Source: Siphonodentalium dalli (Eukaryota; Mollusca; Scaphopoda; Gadilida; Siphonodentaliidae). From it: a stretch of DNA of 64,000 bases. The notes beneath the pieces are model-generated. The model did not search any database, had not been told where the DNA came from, and worked only from the letters and a program-made list of their open reading frames with translations. A program made the translations under genes and the position numbers. Position 1 is the first letter of the stretch. Every line of letters begins with the position of its first letter. Below, in pieces: positions 22,388 to 33,620 of this stretch. The stretch covers positions 116,572,754 through 116,636,753 of the forward strand of contig CP136061.1 in NCBI GenBank assembly GCA_032622095.1, in the 5' to 3' direction.

Positions 22388-23400
22388 AATCATCATATTC
22401 ATAGTCATCAACGTCATCATCGTCATCGCCGCCATCGTCGTCGCCATTATAGCATTGTCGTCATCATCAATACACAATCCTAATCAATATCGTCAACCCT
22501 CCACGATCATCATCCTTATTCATCATTTTCAACACAACAACATCGTCGTCATCGTCGTCGTCATCATCATCATCATCATCATCATCATGACCACCATCAT
22601 CATCGTCATCGCCGCCATCGTCGTCGTCATTATAGCATTGTCGTCATCATCAATACACAATCCTGTATCATCATCGTCATCCCTCCACAATCAGCATACT
22701 TATATGCATCATTTACAACACAACACCATCGTCGTCGTCGCCATCGTCATCATCATCGTCATCATCATCATCATCAACATCATCTCGGCCATCATCAGCG
22801 CCATCATCATCATCGTCACCATCATCGTTGTCGTCGTCATCATCATTCTTCTCCCCCTCCTCCTCCTCCTCCTCCTCCTCCTCCTCATCATCATCATCAT
22901 CATCATCATCAACATCATCTCGGCCACCATCATCGCCGCCATCGTCGTCGTCATTATAGCATTGTCGTCATCATCAATACACAATCCTAATAATCATCGT
23001 CATCTCTCCACAATCAGAATACTTATATGCATCATTTTCAACACAACAACATCGTCGTCGTCGCCATCGTCATCATAATCGTCATCATCGTCGTTGTCGT
23101 CGTCATCATCATTATTCTCCTCCTCAGCATCATCATCATCATCACGGCCACCATCATCGCCGCCATCGTCGTCGTCATTATTGCATTGTCGTCATCATCA
23201 ATACACAATCCTAATAATCATCGTCATCCCTCCACAATCAGAATACTTATATTCATCATTTTCAACACAACAACATCGTCGTCGTCGCCATCGTCATCAT
23301 CATCATCATGGCCATCAGCATCGTCATCGCAATATTAATAATAACAACAACAACATCAGCGGCAGCATCAACGACAACAACAACATTTACAATTCAAGTT
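22303..23400 (+). repeat. 1.1-kb CAT/CGT/CCT microsatellite with higher-order units
   Basis: Runs of CATCATCGTCATCG and one CTC(CTC)n block alternate with a fixed non-repetitive phrase, ATTGTCGTCATCATCAATAC plus ACAATCCT, seen at about 22452, 22637, 22961 and 23185. A second fixed phrase (TCATTTTCAACACAACAACA) follows. The array therefore expanded as units of about 180-320 bp. Reading frames across it (poly-I, poly-S, poly-M) are artefacts of composition. Confidence 0.9.
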
Positions 23401-23469
23401 CAGACATCCGTACTTAGTTGATCGTCTCTTGCGCTGTAACGATGCACTTGGTCGCGATGTATACGAATC

Positions 23470-23565
23470 ACACGATACATGATCAACGATACGATACATA
23501 TCACGATACGATGGATATTACGATACGATACATATCACGATACGATACATATCACGATATACGGT
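23470..23565 (+). repeat. short tandem repeat (CACGATACGATACATAT)n
   Basis: About five imperfect units of 17-22 bp. Isolated related motifs recur near 24340-24400. Confidence 0.8.
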
Positions 23566-23584
23566 AAACTCGTGTTCTCAAATC

Positions 23585-24075
23585 ATTTACCACCTGCATG
23601 CGTTATCAGAACCAACATGATTATAGCTGGAGATACAGGGGGGGGGGGGGTCGGAAAAAAATTGCAGGCACGTATGCTGATTTTTGACTTTCGACCCTTG
23701 TTGGGACCCACCCACCCCCGCGTCCAATTTGTTTTCCGTTTTCGGCAGTTTTTTCCGACCATTTTTGGACACCCACCCCCTTTAACACTAAAACAGAGAT
23801 TTGCGGGGGGAAATTCACCGTAAACAGCTGTATGTGAATTTCTGTGCATACTATTAGTCATGGATGTTAACATTGACATGTAAATAGGAACAAGTCATTT
23901 TGGGGTCATTCGGTCAAAAAAAAACATGGCGGCCAGCAGCCATCTTGGATTTCAAAATTCAATCCATTAGCATGGGCTACAGACTGTCTGATCATCATGA
24001 AATTTGTCATTTATGTTAATATTGATATATAGATGTGTTTTAAGCCAAATTCATTGCAAAAACAGTCTAAAAGAC
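23585..24075 (-). repeat. dispersed repeat, unoccupied copy of 47700-48560
   Basis: In reverse complement it aligns with 47700-48560, except that the 401-bp MITE at 47919-48319 is absent here. At the matching point (TA at 23885-23886) the sequence runs on uninterrupted. It contains G/C tracts and an ACATGGCGGCC motif. No coding function is supported. Confidence 0.85.
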
Positions 24076-24486
24076 TTGCAGGAAAAATATTTTTGAGTTG
24101 CGGAAAAAATTGTTTGTTGGTCCTATCGACCACCCACCCACCCCGGCATACGTGCCCGGAAAAAACTTGTTTCCACCCCCACCCCCGGGAGATAGAGATA
24201 GTTTAAACTAAAATGCAGTTTATATAGTTAGCTATATATATAGCTGAACAAAATACACATACTAGGCATGTCGATAAACTTGTGAGAACATTTCAGACTT
24301 TAATAAAGTCATCTTAAGAAATTACTTGATTTCCTGTAGCATGATACACATGACACGATACGATGCGCGTATCGTTTGAAATTGTATCGCGATGCATTGA
24401 ATTTACGACGAATCGTCAGGGCATGCATTCCGATAGTCGTCCCCGGCACCATGTGAACTGACTTCGTTGTAATCCTAGTAAACATA

Positions 24487-24680
24487 CAGTAATGCTCTAA
24501 ATAATCGACTCCTTAACCACAGCATAATTATGGGTAATTTTTCAGGATTTAGTCGGAAATATGGCTTGTTGCCATTCATTGGAAAGCTCTCATGTCAGCA
24601 AGCCACATTTCCGACTAAATCCTGAAAAATTACCCATAATTCTGCTGTGGTTAAGGATTCGATTATTTAGGGCATTACTG
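24487..24680. mobile_element. pogo-like palindromic MITE (family C, copy 2)
   Basis: It has CAGTAATGC..TAAATAATCG ends, TA at 24485-24486 and 24681-24682, and a shorter centre than the copy at 12550-12748. Confidence 0.85.
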
Positions 24681-24682
24681 TA

Positions 24683-25324
24683 TATATACGACATAATGTT
24701 GCAAGCTCCCTCATATTCAATATATCATTCATCAGTGACTATATATATTGAATTTGCTCGACCAGAATATAGTTTTTGGAGATATCTTAATCTTAAAGCT
24801 TTTTTGGCAGTCAAGTAAGCAGTGAAATTCGTCGCCAATGTTTTCATCATCACATATATTGGGCAGGTGTTTTCAGATTCGTCCGTTACACAAGAGACAC
24901 CCCATGCATCTTCAAATTGTTAACAAGATATTTGTCAAATTATTATGCTTGTAAAATGGAAAGACTACGCGGACTATACGACTACAAATCGTTGGGCTTG
25001 TAGAAGGTATGATGGCGTGGCGAAATTGTCATTTTGCAATTACAATGTATAGTTTGTTTATTGATGTTTCGTATTACTTGAATATTGTTACAGGATTCAA
25101 ATTAAGAGTTTTCAACAAACGAATCATACTTTTGTCTTGACATTTCACTACAACATGCATCCTGGGCGATTATATGTTCTACCCCAAGGGAATCTCTTAC
25201 GGGTTTCTCAACATCCATGGTATCTGCGACAACGTATACATCACAACAAAACAGACTAGGGACACAGAGCCACTAACCGGGACAACAATTGCAGCAACAA
25301 TTTAGTGAAAATAACGCTGAATAT
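24683..25324. other. no gene; unassigned sequence
   Basis: About 640 bp. There is no recognised exon or repeat. Confidence 0.4.
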
Positions 25325-26610
25325 TAAAAAGCATTCCTAAAATATTCTTGTCCGCTCATTCATATCGTATTATTTTGGATGTTCTAATTTGGTCTTTGCG
25401 TTACCAATGACGAGTTTCATAATCATATCATTTGAATATGATAGCATAAAAGGTTCTATAAGTGTATTCTGCCCACAGAATCAAACAAAATGTGTGAAAA
25501 TTTGCGATGTTGTGTTTAAAATTAATGTCATTTGAATATGATGACCACCAGTGTTGCATTGCAGCTGGAAATATCATAATGTACAATCAATGTACCGAGG
25601 AAAATAGTCTGTTCAATAAATTCAAATTGTAGGGTCAATCTAGAACAGATTTTGATTTAAGTTGGTTTGTATTCCATGTTGAAGAGGAATATATCCTCTA
25701 TAACATATCCAAAGGCCGCTAAAATCCACTTTTAGCATTTTTTGTTGTTATCCAAGATGACGTCCATGATGGCAGTTGGTATCGAAAAATTCTGAATTTC
25801 TGTGGTAGGTGCACCAACTGATACCAAATTAGTAATACAATAAAATACAGACAAACAATGCTTATTAAATAGCGTTCCTAAAAATAGACTTGTCTTCTCA
25901 TTGTTTTATGGAGCCCATATTCAGAATGAGCAATGGTGATGCCACAGTGTCCTGGGCCCACAAACAAGGTACCCTGCCTTGCTCACCGGAAGCTTATATT
26001 ATGCTAATGATGAACAGACAGTCTGCAGTCAGAGCAGTTTTAGCCAGTCAAAAATAAAAATAGTGTAAATAAAATTGCAGAGAATCCTGAATCTCATGAA
26101 TTGCTTACGCATGGTGTACATTTATAAAGCCCAACATTTACAACTTTAAATTCCACTACAGTCGTGGCCAGGTTATTATGTTTATATAATCATCGGAGGT
26201 GCCCTTGTTATCAGCGGGAGGTGTCGGATTCATCCGAGATCGCAGTGGGCGCATGAATTCCTATATTGTACAGATTCCCGCGTTAGCATATATATATATG
26301 TATTTTGTCACATTTAATATCGGTATACACAACGTAATGGCATCCAGGTGAGACATATAAAGATCTCCATCGGAAATCAGACGCAAACAGACGGACGTGC
26401 GGACTGACTAATTGGTAGGCATTCTGAATATGGGCTCCATAAAACAAAAAGCGTTCCTAAAAATAGACTTATCTTCTCATTCTTATCGTATTATTTGGAA
26501 GTTCTAGTTTGGTCTTTGCAATGCATGCCTGTTACCAATGACGTGTTTAATACTCATTTCATTTGAATATGATAGGCACCGGTGTTTCACTGAAGCAGGA
26601 AATACCACAA
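25325..26610 (+). repeat. tandemly duplicated unit interrupted by an inverted-repeat element
   Basis: A unit starting GCGTTCCTAAAAATAGACTT and running through TTGGTCTTTGC..TTACCAATGACG..CATTTGAATATGAT occurs at about 25325-25560 and 26448-26600. Its start is also present at about 25872. Between the last two lies the element at 25914-26444. Confidence 0.7.
25914..26444. mobile_element. inverted-repeat element (TTTTATGGAGCCCATATTCA ends)
   Basis: The ends are exact inverted copies of about 25 bp. It is flanked by direct repeats of about 35-40 bp, far longer than a transposase target duplication, so flanking recombination is likely. No coding capacity. Confidence 0.65.
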
Positions 26611-26729
26611 TGGACGATCAATGTATCAACAGAATGATATAAATTGTTGGATGCCTGTTGGAAATTACCGAAACATAGATCATCGTATGAATCTCTTCGA
26701 AGCTACAGTGAAATATATACGATTTAGTA

Positions 26730-26782
26730 ATTTCACTGTATCTCTTGCTATTTCACCGTATCTCTTGCTATTTCACTGTAGC
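26730..26782 (+). repeat. short tandem repeat, about 25-bp unit
   Basis: Three units of ATTTCACTGTATCTCTTGCT with small changes. Confidence 0.75.
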
Positions 26783-26967
26783 TTGCTGAATGACGTCATG
26801 GTTTTGTAGCTAAATAATTGAAAGCGTTTGCCGCCTATATATCAGCAATTATGTCGACAATATGCATGTTGCTTTCCGAGTACTGTTCAATATGTTGTAC
26901 TAATGTATGAAAATGCAGTACAATTTAGCAACTTTGAGCATTAATAAGGTGCATATATATAGTAAAA

Positions 26968-27130
26968 AGAATACCTACAGTTTTTTTTAAATTCCCGAAA
27001 CATCTCATTCGTGTATGGAAATAAATATCGAATTTTCACTCGCGACTTGCAGCCGCTCGTGAAAATTCAATATTTCTTTCCAGATTAGCATGAGATATTG
27101 CGGGATACAAACAACAACTGTAGGTATTCT
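26968..27130. mobile_element. palindromic MITE (AGAATACCTACAGTT ends)
   Basis: A foldback of 163 bp with inverted AGAATACCTACAGTT ends. The arms meet at CGCGACTTGCAGCCGCTCG. The flanks are TATA-rich. Confidence 0.7.
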
Positions 27131-27248
27131 CTATATACTCGGAAGATTTTCAACCAAACTCGTCGATATAGTGCTGGAAAAAAACGTGTTTTGTTTCTAT
27201 TATATATTCTTTCGATAGATTTCAAACCGTTTCGTTTGTTCCGGTTAT

Positions 27249-27616
27249 AGACATATTATGGACTTGTTCGGGTGCGTGAAATTGATAGGTTAGAACTCAG
27301 GTGCTATGTCAACCTGGGAAATGTAGCATTCTACTAACATAGCCGAAAATTTCAAAGAAATCGACCATACCACTCCATAGAAAACATCGTCTGAACTATG
27401 CCCAATTGTAAATATTTACATCTCGATTCGGGACGCAACTATCGGCAATAATCTAACACAAATGTTTTCGCCATTGAGAGTCATTGCATTTAATTAATAT
27501 ATAAGAATGACGGCGTGTATCGTCAATTTGGATTAATATCCATAACAAATAACTACTTTGAGCAAGATTATTCTCAAGTTCTATTTGATCACCCTATCAG
27601 AGTGTTTCACATCACT
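27249..27616 (-). mobile_element. TTAA-flanked repeat (family F, copy 4)
   Basis: In minus orientation it starts AGTGATGTGAAACACTCTGA next to TTAA at 27617-27620 and ends CATAATATGTCT next to TTAT at 27245-27248. It is the most complete member together with 15359-15726. Confidence 0.78.
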
Positions 27617-27904
27617 TTAAAATGTTTAGATAAGCAGTCATATATAAATTGCACATGTATATATCCTGTATGAAAATATTAGAGATGTCGTCGCTATGCA
27701 CCTTTGATGATACTACATAAGTGTGATGATTAAAATGAAGAGAAAGTCGTACGTGAAGTTAATGTGATGTGAACATTCCGCTGCAAGTGGCGTCCAGATA
27801 AAATAGCAAATACATTTAAGTTATTTTCAAATATTTGATACGCAAATAGGCAGAACACAAAATCATTGTTATAAACTATCTAAATGCAGTGACAATTATT
27901 GTTG

Positions 27905-28292
27905 GCGGATTTTTTTACCCTGTGCCAATGCATTCTCTTATATATGCGAGTCGACCATAGGTCGCCTCGCATATATAAGAGAATGCATTGGCCTAACAAT
28001 TTTTTTATTATTTTTTTAAAATAAATGTTTCTTACAATTGTTAGGACATACAATAAAAAACATCCATTACCCTGCAGGGAGCCCCACACATATATAGAAG
28101 CATATAGAAGAGTGTCGTCTGCTCATGTTTGTCTGGGGCTCTGTATGGGTGAAATTATAAAATTGTTAAAGAATACAAGAAAAAATTATTAAAATTGTAA
28201 AAAAATGTTAGCCCAATGCATTCTCTTATATATGTGAGGCGACCTATGGTCGACTCGCATATATAAGAGAATGCATTGGCACAGGGTAAAAA
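27905..28292 (+). mobile_element. double-hairpin MITE without termini (family A, copy 4)
   Basis: Both hairpins and the AT-rich core are present in the same orientation as the copy at 441-900. The sequence stops within the TTTTTACCCTG segment on both sides, so the TGTGACCC ends are gone. Confidence 0.8.
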
Positions 28293-28294
28293 AT

Positions 28295-28900
28295 TAGCCT
28301 AATCATTGTCTTATGTTTATTACCAAATAATTCGTCCTGAGTAAATTAAGAAGCAAAGATTTACATATGTACGTAGTTCAGTCGTTGTGTTCCCTGAAAT
28401 GGCACAGTCCATGTGATTGGAATTTTCGACAATCACAGTTGATTGCTACATCCGGTGGATATAGTGTCAAAGTACTAACTTGTCGGTTTTATTTATTTAG
28501 TAAGTCCACTTCACAGGTCCCCTGGTGCGACAACACTACCATGAGAATACACCTTAATACAATGTTTATATCTATCGAACCTATATTGAGCATAGTCTCA
28601 CTTTCTATCAAAATTCGTCCCCTGTGCATAAGATAATGCCACATACCCAGTTCTTTAGACCATATTCGCACCTTTAATTTGGTGTATCTCCCGTATCGAT
28701 ATGTGTAAGGTCACCAAAGATATATATGAATATGTTCACACTTTCGAATTCGGACAAAACCAGGGGACATGTGGTCCACTTGTGTCACTTAAATATGACG
28801 ATAACGCAATATAATTTTTCCGGACAGTCCCGCATTGTTTCATTTACGATTCCAGAACTTCAATGAATAAAATGTTCTATGTGTTATGTTATTTTTATGA
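28295..28900. other. no gene; unassigned sequence
   Basis: About 600 bp. There is no recognised exon or repeat. Confidence 0.4.
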
Positions 28901-28905
28901 CTTAA

Positions 28906-29539
28906 AGGGGTACTGTACACAGAGATAGGCATTTTTTTTATTTACTCCCATTGACATAACTTTCAAGTTAGATTGTGTTCGTGTTATATGAGTTTCGTAT
29001 AAACCTAATTTAGCGACGAAAATATTGATCTTGGAAATAAAAATATTACGATTTCAAACTATACGCGCCATGTTTTTGACCTTCACCGGAGAAGACGCAG
29101 GTTGCAGGATGAACCGGAAGTTCAATTGATGCCTGCAATCTCTTCCATCGAACAATCTCACCCCCTATAAAAATACTTGACGCTTTATGAATCTTGTTTC
29201 TTCTCTTTTTTTCCAAATTGGTTATAGCGGGACTTCCTTTTGCATGTAACATGTTTTGTTCGCAACTCAATAATGTTCGTCGTAAACGGCCGTCGATAAA
29301 AGACACCCAGCATGTGAGATTTCAAGAACGGTAACTCGTAATGGCATAATTCGCCATTTTATGACTCCAGCCATAAATTCATTTATATTAAATAATTCAA
29401 TTTGACTTTTATGATAGCCTGTTAACCGGAACGTTTTCAGTAGACATCGTCGACTCAAATACGTTATTTTAAAATATAATATTGATATTAGATCGCAATT
29501 GTTACCGGGAATGTATTGAAATTGGCGTACAGTACCCCT
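28906..29539. mobile_element. TTAA-flanked element (family B3, copy 1)
   Basis: Ends AGGGGTACTGTAC and its complement, with TTAA at 28902-28905 and 29540-29543. It is 634 bp, with no coding capacity. The second copy, at 52703-53060, is shorter. Confidence 0.82.
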
Positions 29540-29710
29540 TTAAATGCTTCTTTCTGGAACATATTTCAGGTATTCGTCGACCTATATGTCGACGCTGGGA
29601 AAAATTCGAAAGATAGTAATGTTATATGTATGTATATTTTGGACGCAAATCGCCATGTGGCTTTAATATAATATTTGTGCCACTAGATCCATCAGATAAA
29701 CCACCCATTA

Positions 29711-30120
29711 AGGATGCATAATCCGAATCAACGGTCCCAAATTACTATTTCTTTAGCTTCGGGGTAAAAATATTTTATTCGAGTAAATTTGTTATCTCTC
29801 GAAATGCGTACTTATTTGTAGCCAGAAAAATTTGTGTCAAACCGACGGTCTCGGACAAAACTACGGATGAAGATGGGTAACTCTAAAATCATGTGGGTAA
29901 TACGGCCAAATTTCGTGAAACTTAAATGATAATACGGCCATATTTCGTTGAACAACATGTTGATAAATAACAGGTTTTGGGACATTTTATACAATAGTTT
30001 ACAGCGGTTAGCATTATTTTGATGTAATTAATCGGTTCTGATTACTAAAGCGTATTTTGATGAAATGATTTGTTGTTGTAACTTGATGATACGGGGACCG
30101 TCTGATCGGCTTGAGCACCT
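29711..30120. mobile_element. TTAA-flanked element (family B2, copy 2)
   Basis: The left end AGGATGCATAATCCGAATCA overlaps TTAA at 29708-29711. The right end is the complement of AGGTGCTCAAGCCGATCAGA, followed by TTAA at 30121-30124. It is inverted relative to the copy at 3100-3588. Confidence 0.78.
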
Positions 30121-30153
30121 TTAACTCTGAATATTTATTCCCCACCGACTTTA

Positions 30154-31706
30154 GGGCGCGTACACATGAAGCTGCAAGAAAATATCTGCAAGAAAATATC
30201 AGGTACAATTGTACTCAGATATTTTCTTGCTGCAAAGATTACGCCCGTGAGAAAGCGACGGATTATATGGCGTTGATTGAGCTCAATGTGACTAGCGTTA
30301 GTCGTGTTTGTTGAAGTGAATTACTGCGGACAAACAACCTATAGTCCATATCGAATATTCATATAGTTATAAAGTGTTATGGAAAATTTAAAATGCCACC
30401 TATTTTAACGAGAAAGGAACGCGCACTCGTCGTTGGAGTAGGGATGTATGTTCTTCATGAACACACGAAAGGACATCTAAACAGACGTTGGTGGGTTCGG
30501 CCCTGTGCCACATCCCACATGCGAGAAGAGCGAGGAGCCGCCAACAATTTCTTACTCGAAACGTACATACAGTCCAAATTAAAGTAAAACAACTAAATCA
30601 AGGCATGTGAGGTACCAAATATAAAGCATCCCCATACACGCAGGAACGTGGCTAGAGGGTTTCCGTTGGGGGGGGGGGGGGGGTGTCCACCTTGGGAAAT
30701 TCCAACTGCACCCCCCCCCCTTGAATCAGAATCAGACCAAACACAAGTTTTCCATAATTCCATTTGCACCCCCTTGCACCTCAGTGCTCTTAGACCTAAT
30801 ATTAGACCATGGTTCGGCCCGGTGTCCGAACATTTTGTAATCTTAACAAGAAAATAGCAAAATCCTACCATCTAGACTATCCTCAAGCATTCCTAGAGTT
30901 GGAAATTTCAAACCTGACACCCCACTTAGGTTGGAAAATTTACAACTGATGACAATTCCAATGATAATGTTGACCAAATGTATGACAATATTGTTTTCTT
31001 AAATTAACTAGCAGTTTTTTACTTTTGACTGGCCACGGGGGAGGGACCAGGACACAAGCTTTCCAAGTGTTGGAAATTTCCAACCTGTCACCCCCCCCCC
31101 CCCCCTGAGGTTGGAAAGTTTCCAACTGATAACCATTTCAGACCATATTTTTTTTACCAAAAATAGGAAAATATGCAAATATTGGTCCAAAAACAATTAA
31201 TTCCCCCCCCCCCCCCCCCCAAGAAAGTTTTGGAAAATCAAACTACAAGAACATTTTCAAACTATTGTTGGTGTGAAATTTCCAACTAATATTTTGGCAG
31301 GTATGAAATTTCCATCTGTTGAAAAATTTGACCAAAGTTGGGGGGTGAGACACCCCAACAGCACCACCCTGTCGCCACATCTCTGCACACACGTATATAC
31401 ATGTATATATATAATACATCAGCGGTTCTGACAACCAATATAACATGGAAATACGTAGTATGTTGAAACAGACGATACTATTGATGGATCATAACTCGAG
31501 TGCTTGAATTGTTACGATCATATCCCCGCGAGATTAGTTAACGGATACCGATGGCCACCTATCAAGGTGAACACATATCACCAATTGGCGATAAAATATC
31601 AGCGCGCTGCCTTCGTCTGATATTTTCCGGTATTATTTATTTCATTGGTCAAGTAAGTCACATGGGGCATACCTGATATTTTCTTGCTGGCCATGTGTAC
31701 GCGCCC
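30154..31706 (+). mobile_element. PIF/Harbinger DNA transposon, decayed
   Basis: The inverted ends start GGGCGCGTACACATG and are flanked by TTA at 30151-30153 and 31707-31709. A three-base TTA/TWA target duplication and GGG-starting ends are diagnostic of PIF/Harbinger. Subterminal repeats of GCAAGAAAATATC lie just inside both ends. A transposase N-terminal remnant is at 30393-30587. The middle (about 30650-31330) is filled with poly-C/poly-G runs and repeats of TTGGAAATTTCCAACCTG, probably a later insertion or expansion that replaced the nuclease-coding region. Confidence 0.82.
30393..30587 (+). pseudogene. Harbinger transposase N-terminal remnant
   Basis: A 64-codon frame from ATG (AAAATGCC context) encodes MPPILTRKERALVVG ... 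RRWWVRPCATSHMREERGAA. The RRWWVRP block followed by an acidic/basic stretch and an NxLLxE segment is the usual opening of PIF/Harbinger (HARBI1-like) transposases, just before the DDE nuclease. The frame stops at 30585-30587, and no DDE domain is found downstream within the element. Either a first exon survives with the rest lost, or the frame is truncated. It lies in the correct orientation inside the TTA-flanked element, which supports the call. Confidence 0.62.
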
Positions 31707-31709
31707 TTA

Positions 31710-32455
31710 ACAATGCGCACCTCAGCAAACTTGACTTTGTTTATTTACACCATCCATACATTCCACGAGGTATAACTCTACATTGAATTAGTTAGAGGAA
31801 CACCAGTCCAAGTTTCATTCGATTTAAAAACCAGTTTGTGAACAAGGTTGTGCTAGAATGGTGCAAGCTGCAAAACAGATTTCAGTCCACTCGATGTTCT
31901 AACCGCTGCCGGCATGTGTATTTTCTCAATTAAATCTAACATTTTTTATTAAAGCGTTTTGTCAGTTACAATTAATTCTGGCTTGATCTAGACAATTTTC
32001 AAATGGATATGGACTGTTCAGGGCCCAGTTTCATGAAAGCAACTTATGACATAGTTGGGACTTAACATGGTCATGAGTTCAAACTTCACTCCTAACTTAA
32101 TACTTTGGTCTTAACTTTAAGTCTGGTGTGAGGTGTCTTAAGATATCCTAAAGTTAAGACCTAAGTTATGATCCGCCGTTTGTCGGAAATATGGATGGGA
32201 ATTTTCCGTGTATGTTATTGACGCCCCGGTGTATACTGTTCTACAGATTTTTTAGAAAGCTGTGGTTCGCTGGCCATTTTATAAATAGGTTTTTCCGGTT
32301 TTGACAATTCGCAGTAGATCGCTATTTGCGGAGGACCCCGAATTCGCGGAGGTCCCCTAAAAATTGTCGAAATATGTTGATTTTAATTAGGAAACGGGTG
32401 CGTATATGTCAATTGAAACGTATTTTAAACAAATAACGACACGATCATCATAATA
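31710..32455. repeat. unassigned; includes an AACTTAAG-type foldback at about 32020-32180
   Basis: The part GGGCCCAGTTTCATGAAAGC followed by alternating CTTAAC/GTTAAG phrases folds partly on itself. It looks like a short interspersed repeat. No exon was recognised in the rest. Confidence 0.5.
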
Positions 32456-33270
32456 GTGGTTTGTTCTATCAATCATATCATAATCATCATCATCGATCAT
32501 CATCATCATCATCATCATAATACGGAACAAGTCTTGCGACTTTTCGTCCCAATAACATTATTTGCAATGCTTGTTTACAAATATATGTATCGTCATTCGA
32601 TATTTACTCGTGAGTCACTTGAACATATTACTTGTCGTCGAACTCGAATTTTATATAATAGAAGAATGAGTCTAGGTAACTATATTTTGAATTGATCGAG
32701 TGTTGGCGCCTCAACAGCGAAGTATGGCAGAGAGTTCCAGCTATTTACCACCCTCTGCGTGAATAAATATTTTCCGATGGCCTTGTTAACAATGGGCATC
32801 TGTAGCTTTTTATTATGTCCTCTTGTTCTTCCTGATGAATGTCTTTCTAATAGGTCACAGGCATTGCTATTGTAATGACCATTCAACAGTTTATATACCT
32901 CGATTATAGATCTCCTCTAAATATTCGATATTTTAAAGACATCAGATTGAGTCTTATCATTTGGTCTCGGTAGCATCGAGTTTGATTTGACGAACTAGTT
33001 TCGTTGCCTTTCTTTGTATTTCTCTAACACAATGCTTTGATATTTGTGATGTGGACTCCATGCAGAGTTACAGTATTCGATGGAAGGTCTGACCATGCTT
33101 ATGTAGAGCGATTAGAAAGTGTCGATGTCCAAGTTCGTGAAAGTTCTGTTGACTATGCCGATGATTTGAGAAGCTTTTTGTTTTAGGATATTGTAGGAAG
33201 GCTAATCTGGCCGTGTCAAATTGAGCTATAGCGATGGGATTTCTCGCAGGACAACACATTTCGGGTTTTC
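32455..33270 (-). mobile_element. non-LTR retrotransposon (CR1/Jockey-like), 3' part, decayed
   Basis: Read on the minus strand, conserved pieces of the reverse transcriptase C-terminus appear in order. They are VNRTFTNLDIDTF (stop) SLYISMVRPSIEYCNSAWSP at about 33170-33070, then REIQRKATKLV near 33010, and then RRSIIEVYKLLNG near 32890. The last is YLFTQRVVNSWNSLP followed by a stop near 32693. The 3' end carries a (TGATGA)-type tail at about 32466-32520. Several stops and frameshifts show it is dead. This is the terminal region of the ORF2 family, with no endonuclease part in view. Confidence 0.82.
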
Positions 33271-33299
33271 GTGGGGTGTGTATTCGCTGGGTGTCTTAT

Positions 33300-33620
33300 A
33301 GTTGCAGTATGTAACTATTATGACCGCGTTAATTGCTTTCTATGTTTAGGTATATGAACAATGGCTGGGCCGTGCACTCTTGGCGGGAACACAATGCCTC
33401 CGATTTTTTATCCGAATTTAGAATCTTTCTGGTGTGGTGAATGAGAAACCTGCAGTAATAAGCCGTAGTTTTTTGTAATACTTTGAAGGATTGGTTGTTT
33501 TAACGGAATTCTGAGGCGGTGCATTCATGTAACCAATTTATTTTATATTATAATTTATATTTATGGCTAATAATATGATCTTGAGGGCGTTACCATGTCT
33601 GATTATGGTTTTCTTGTTAT
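33300..33620. repeat. dispersed repeat, inverted copy of 1998-2322
   Basis: See the copy at 1998-2322. It lies directly upstream (in minus-strand sense) of the LINE fragment and might be its own 5' continuation or an older repeat. Confidence 0.65.

Noticed and set aside
22293-23417. Long frames rich in I, V, S or M across the CAT/CGT array
   Set aside because: They follow directly from trinucleotide composition, occur in all frames and have no domain or splice context.
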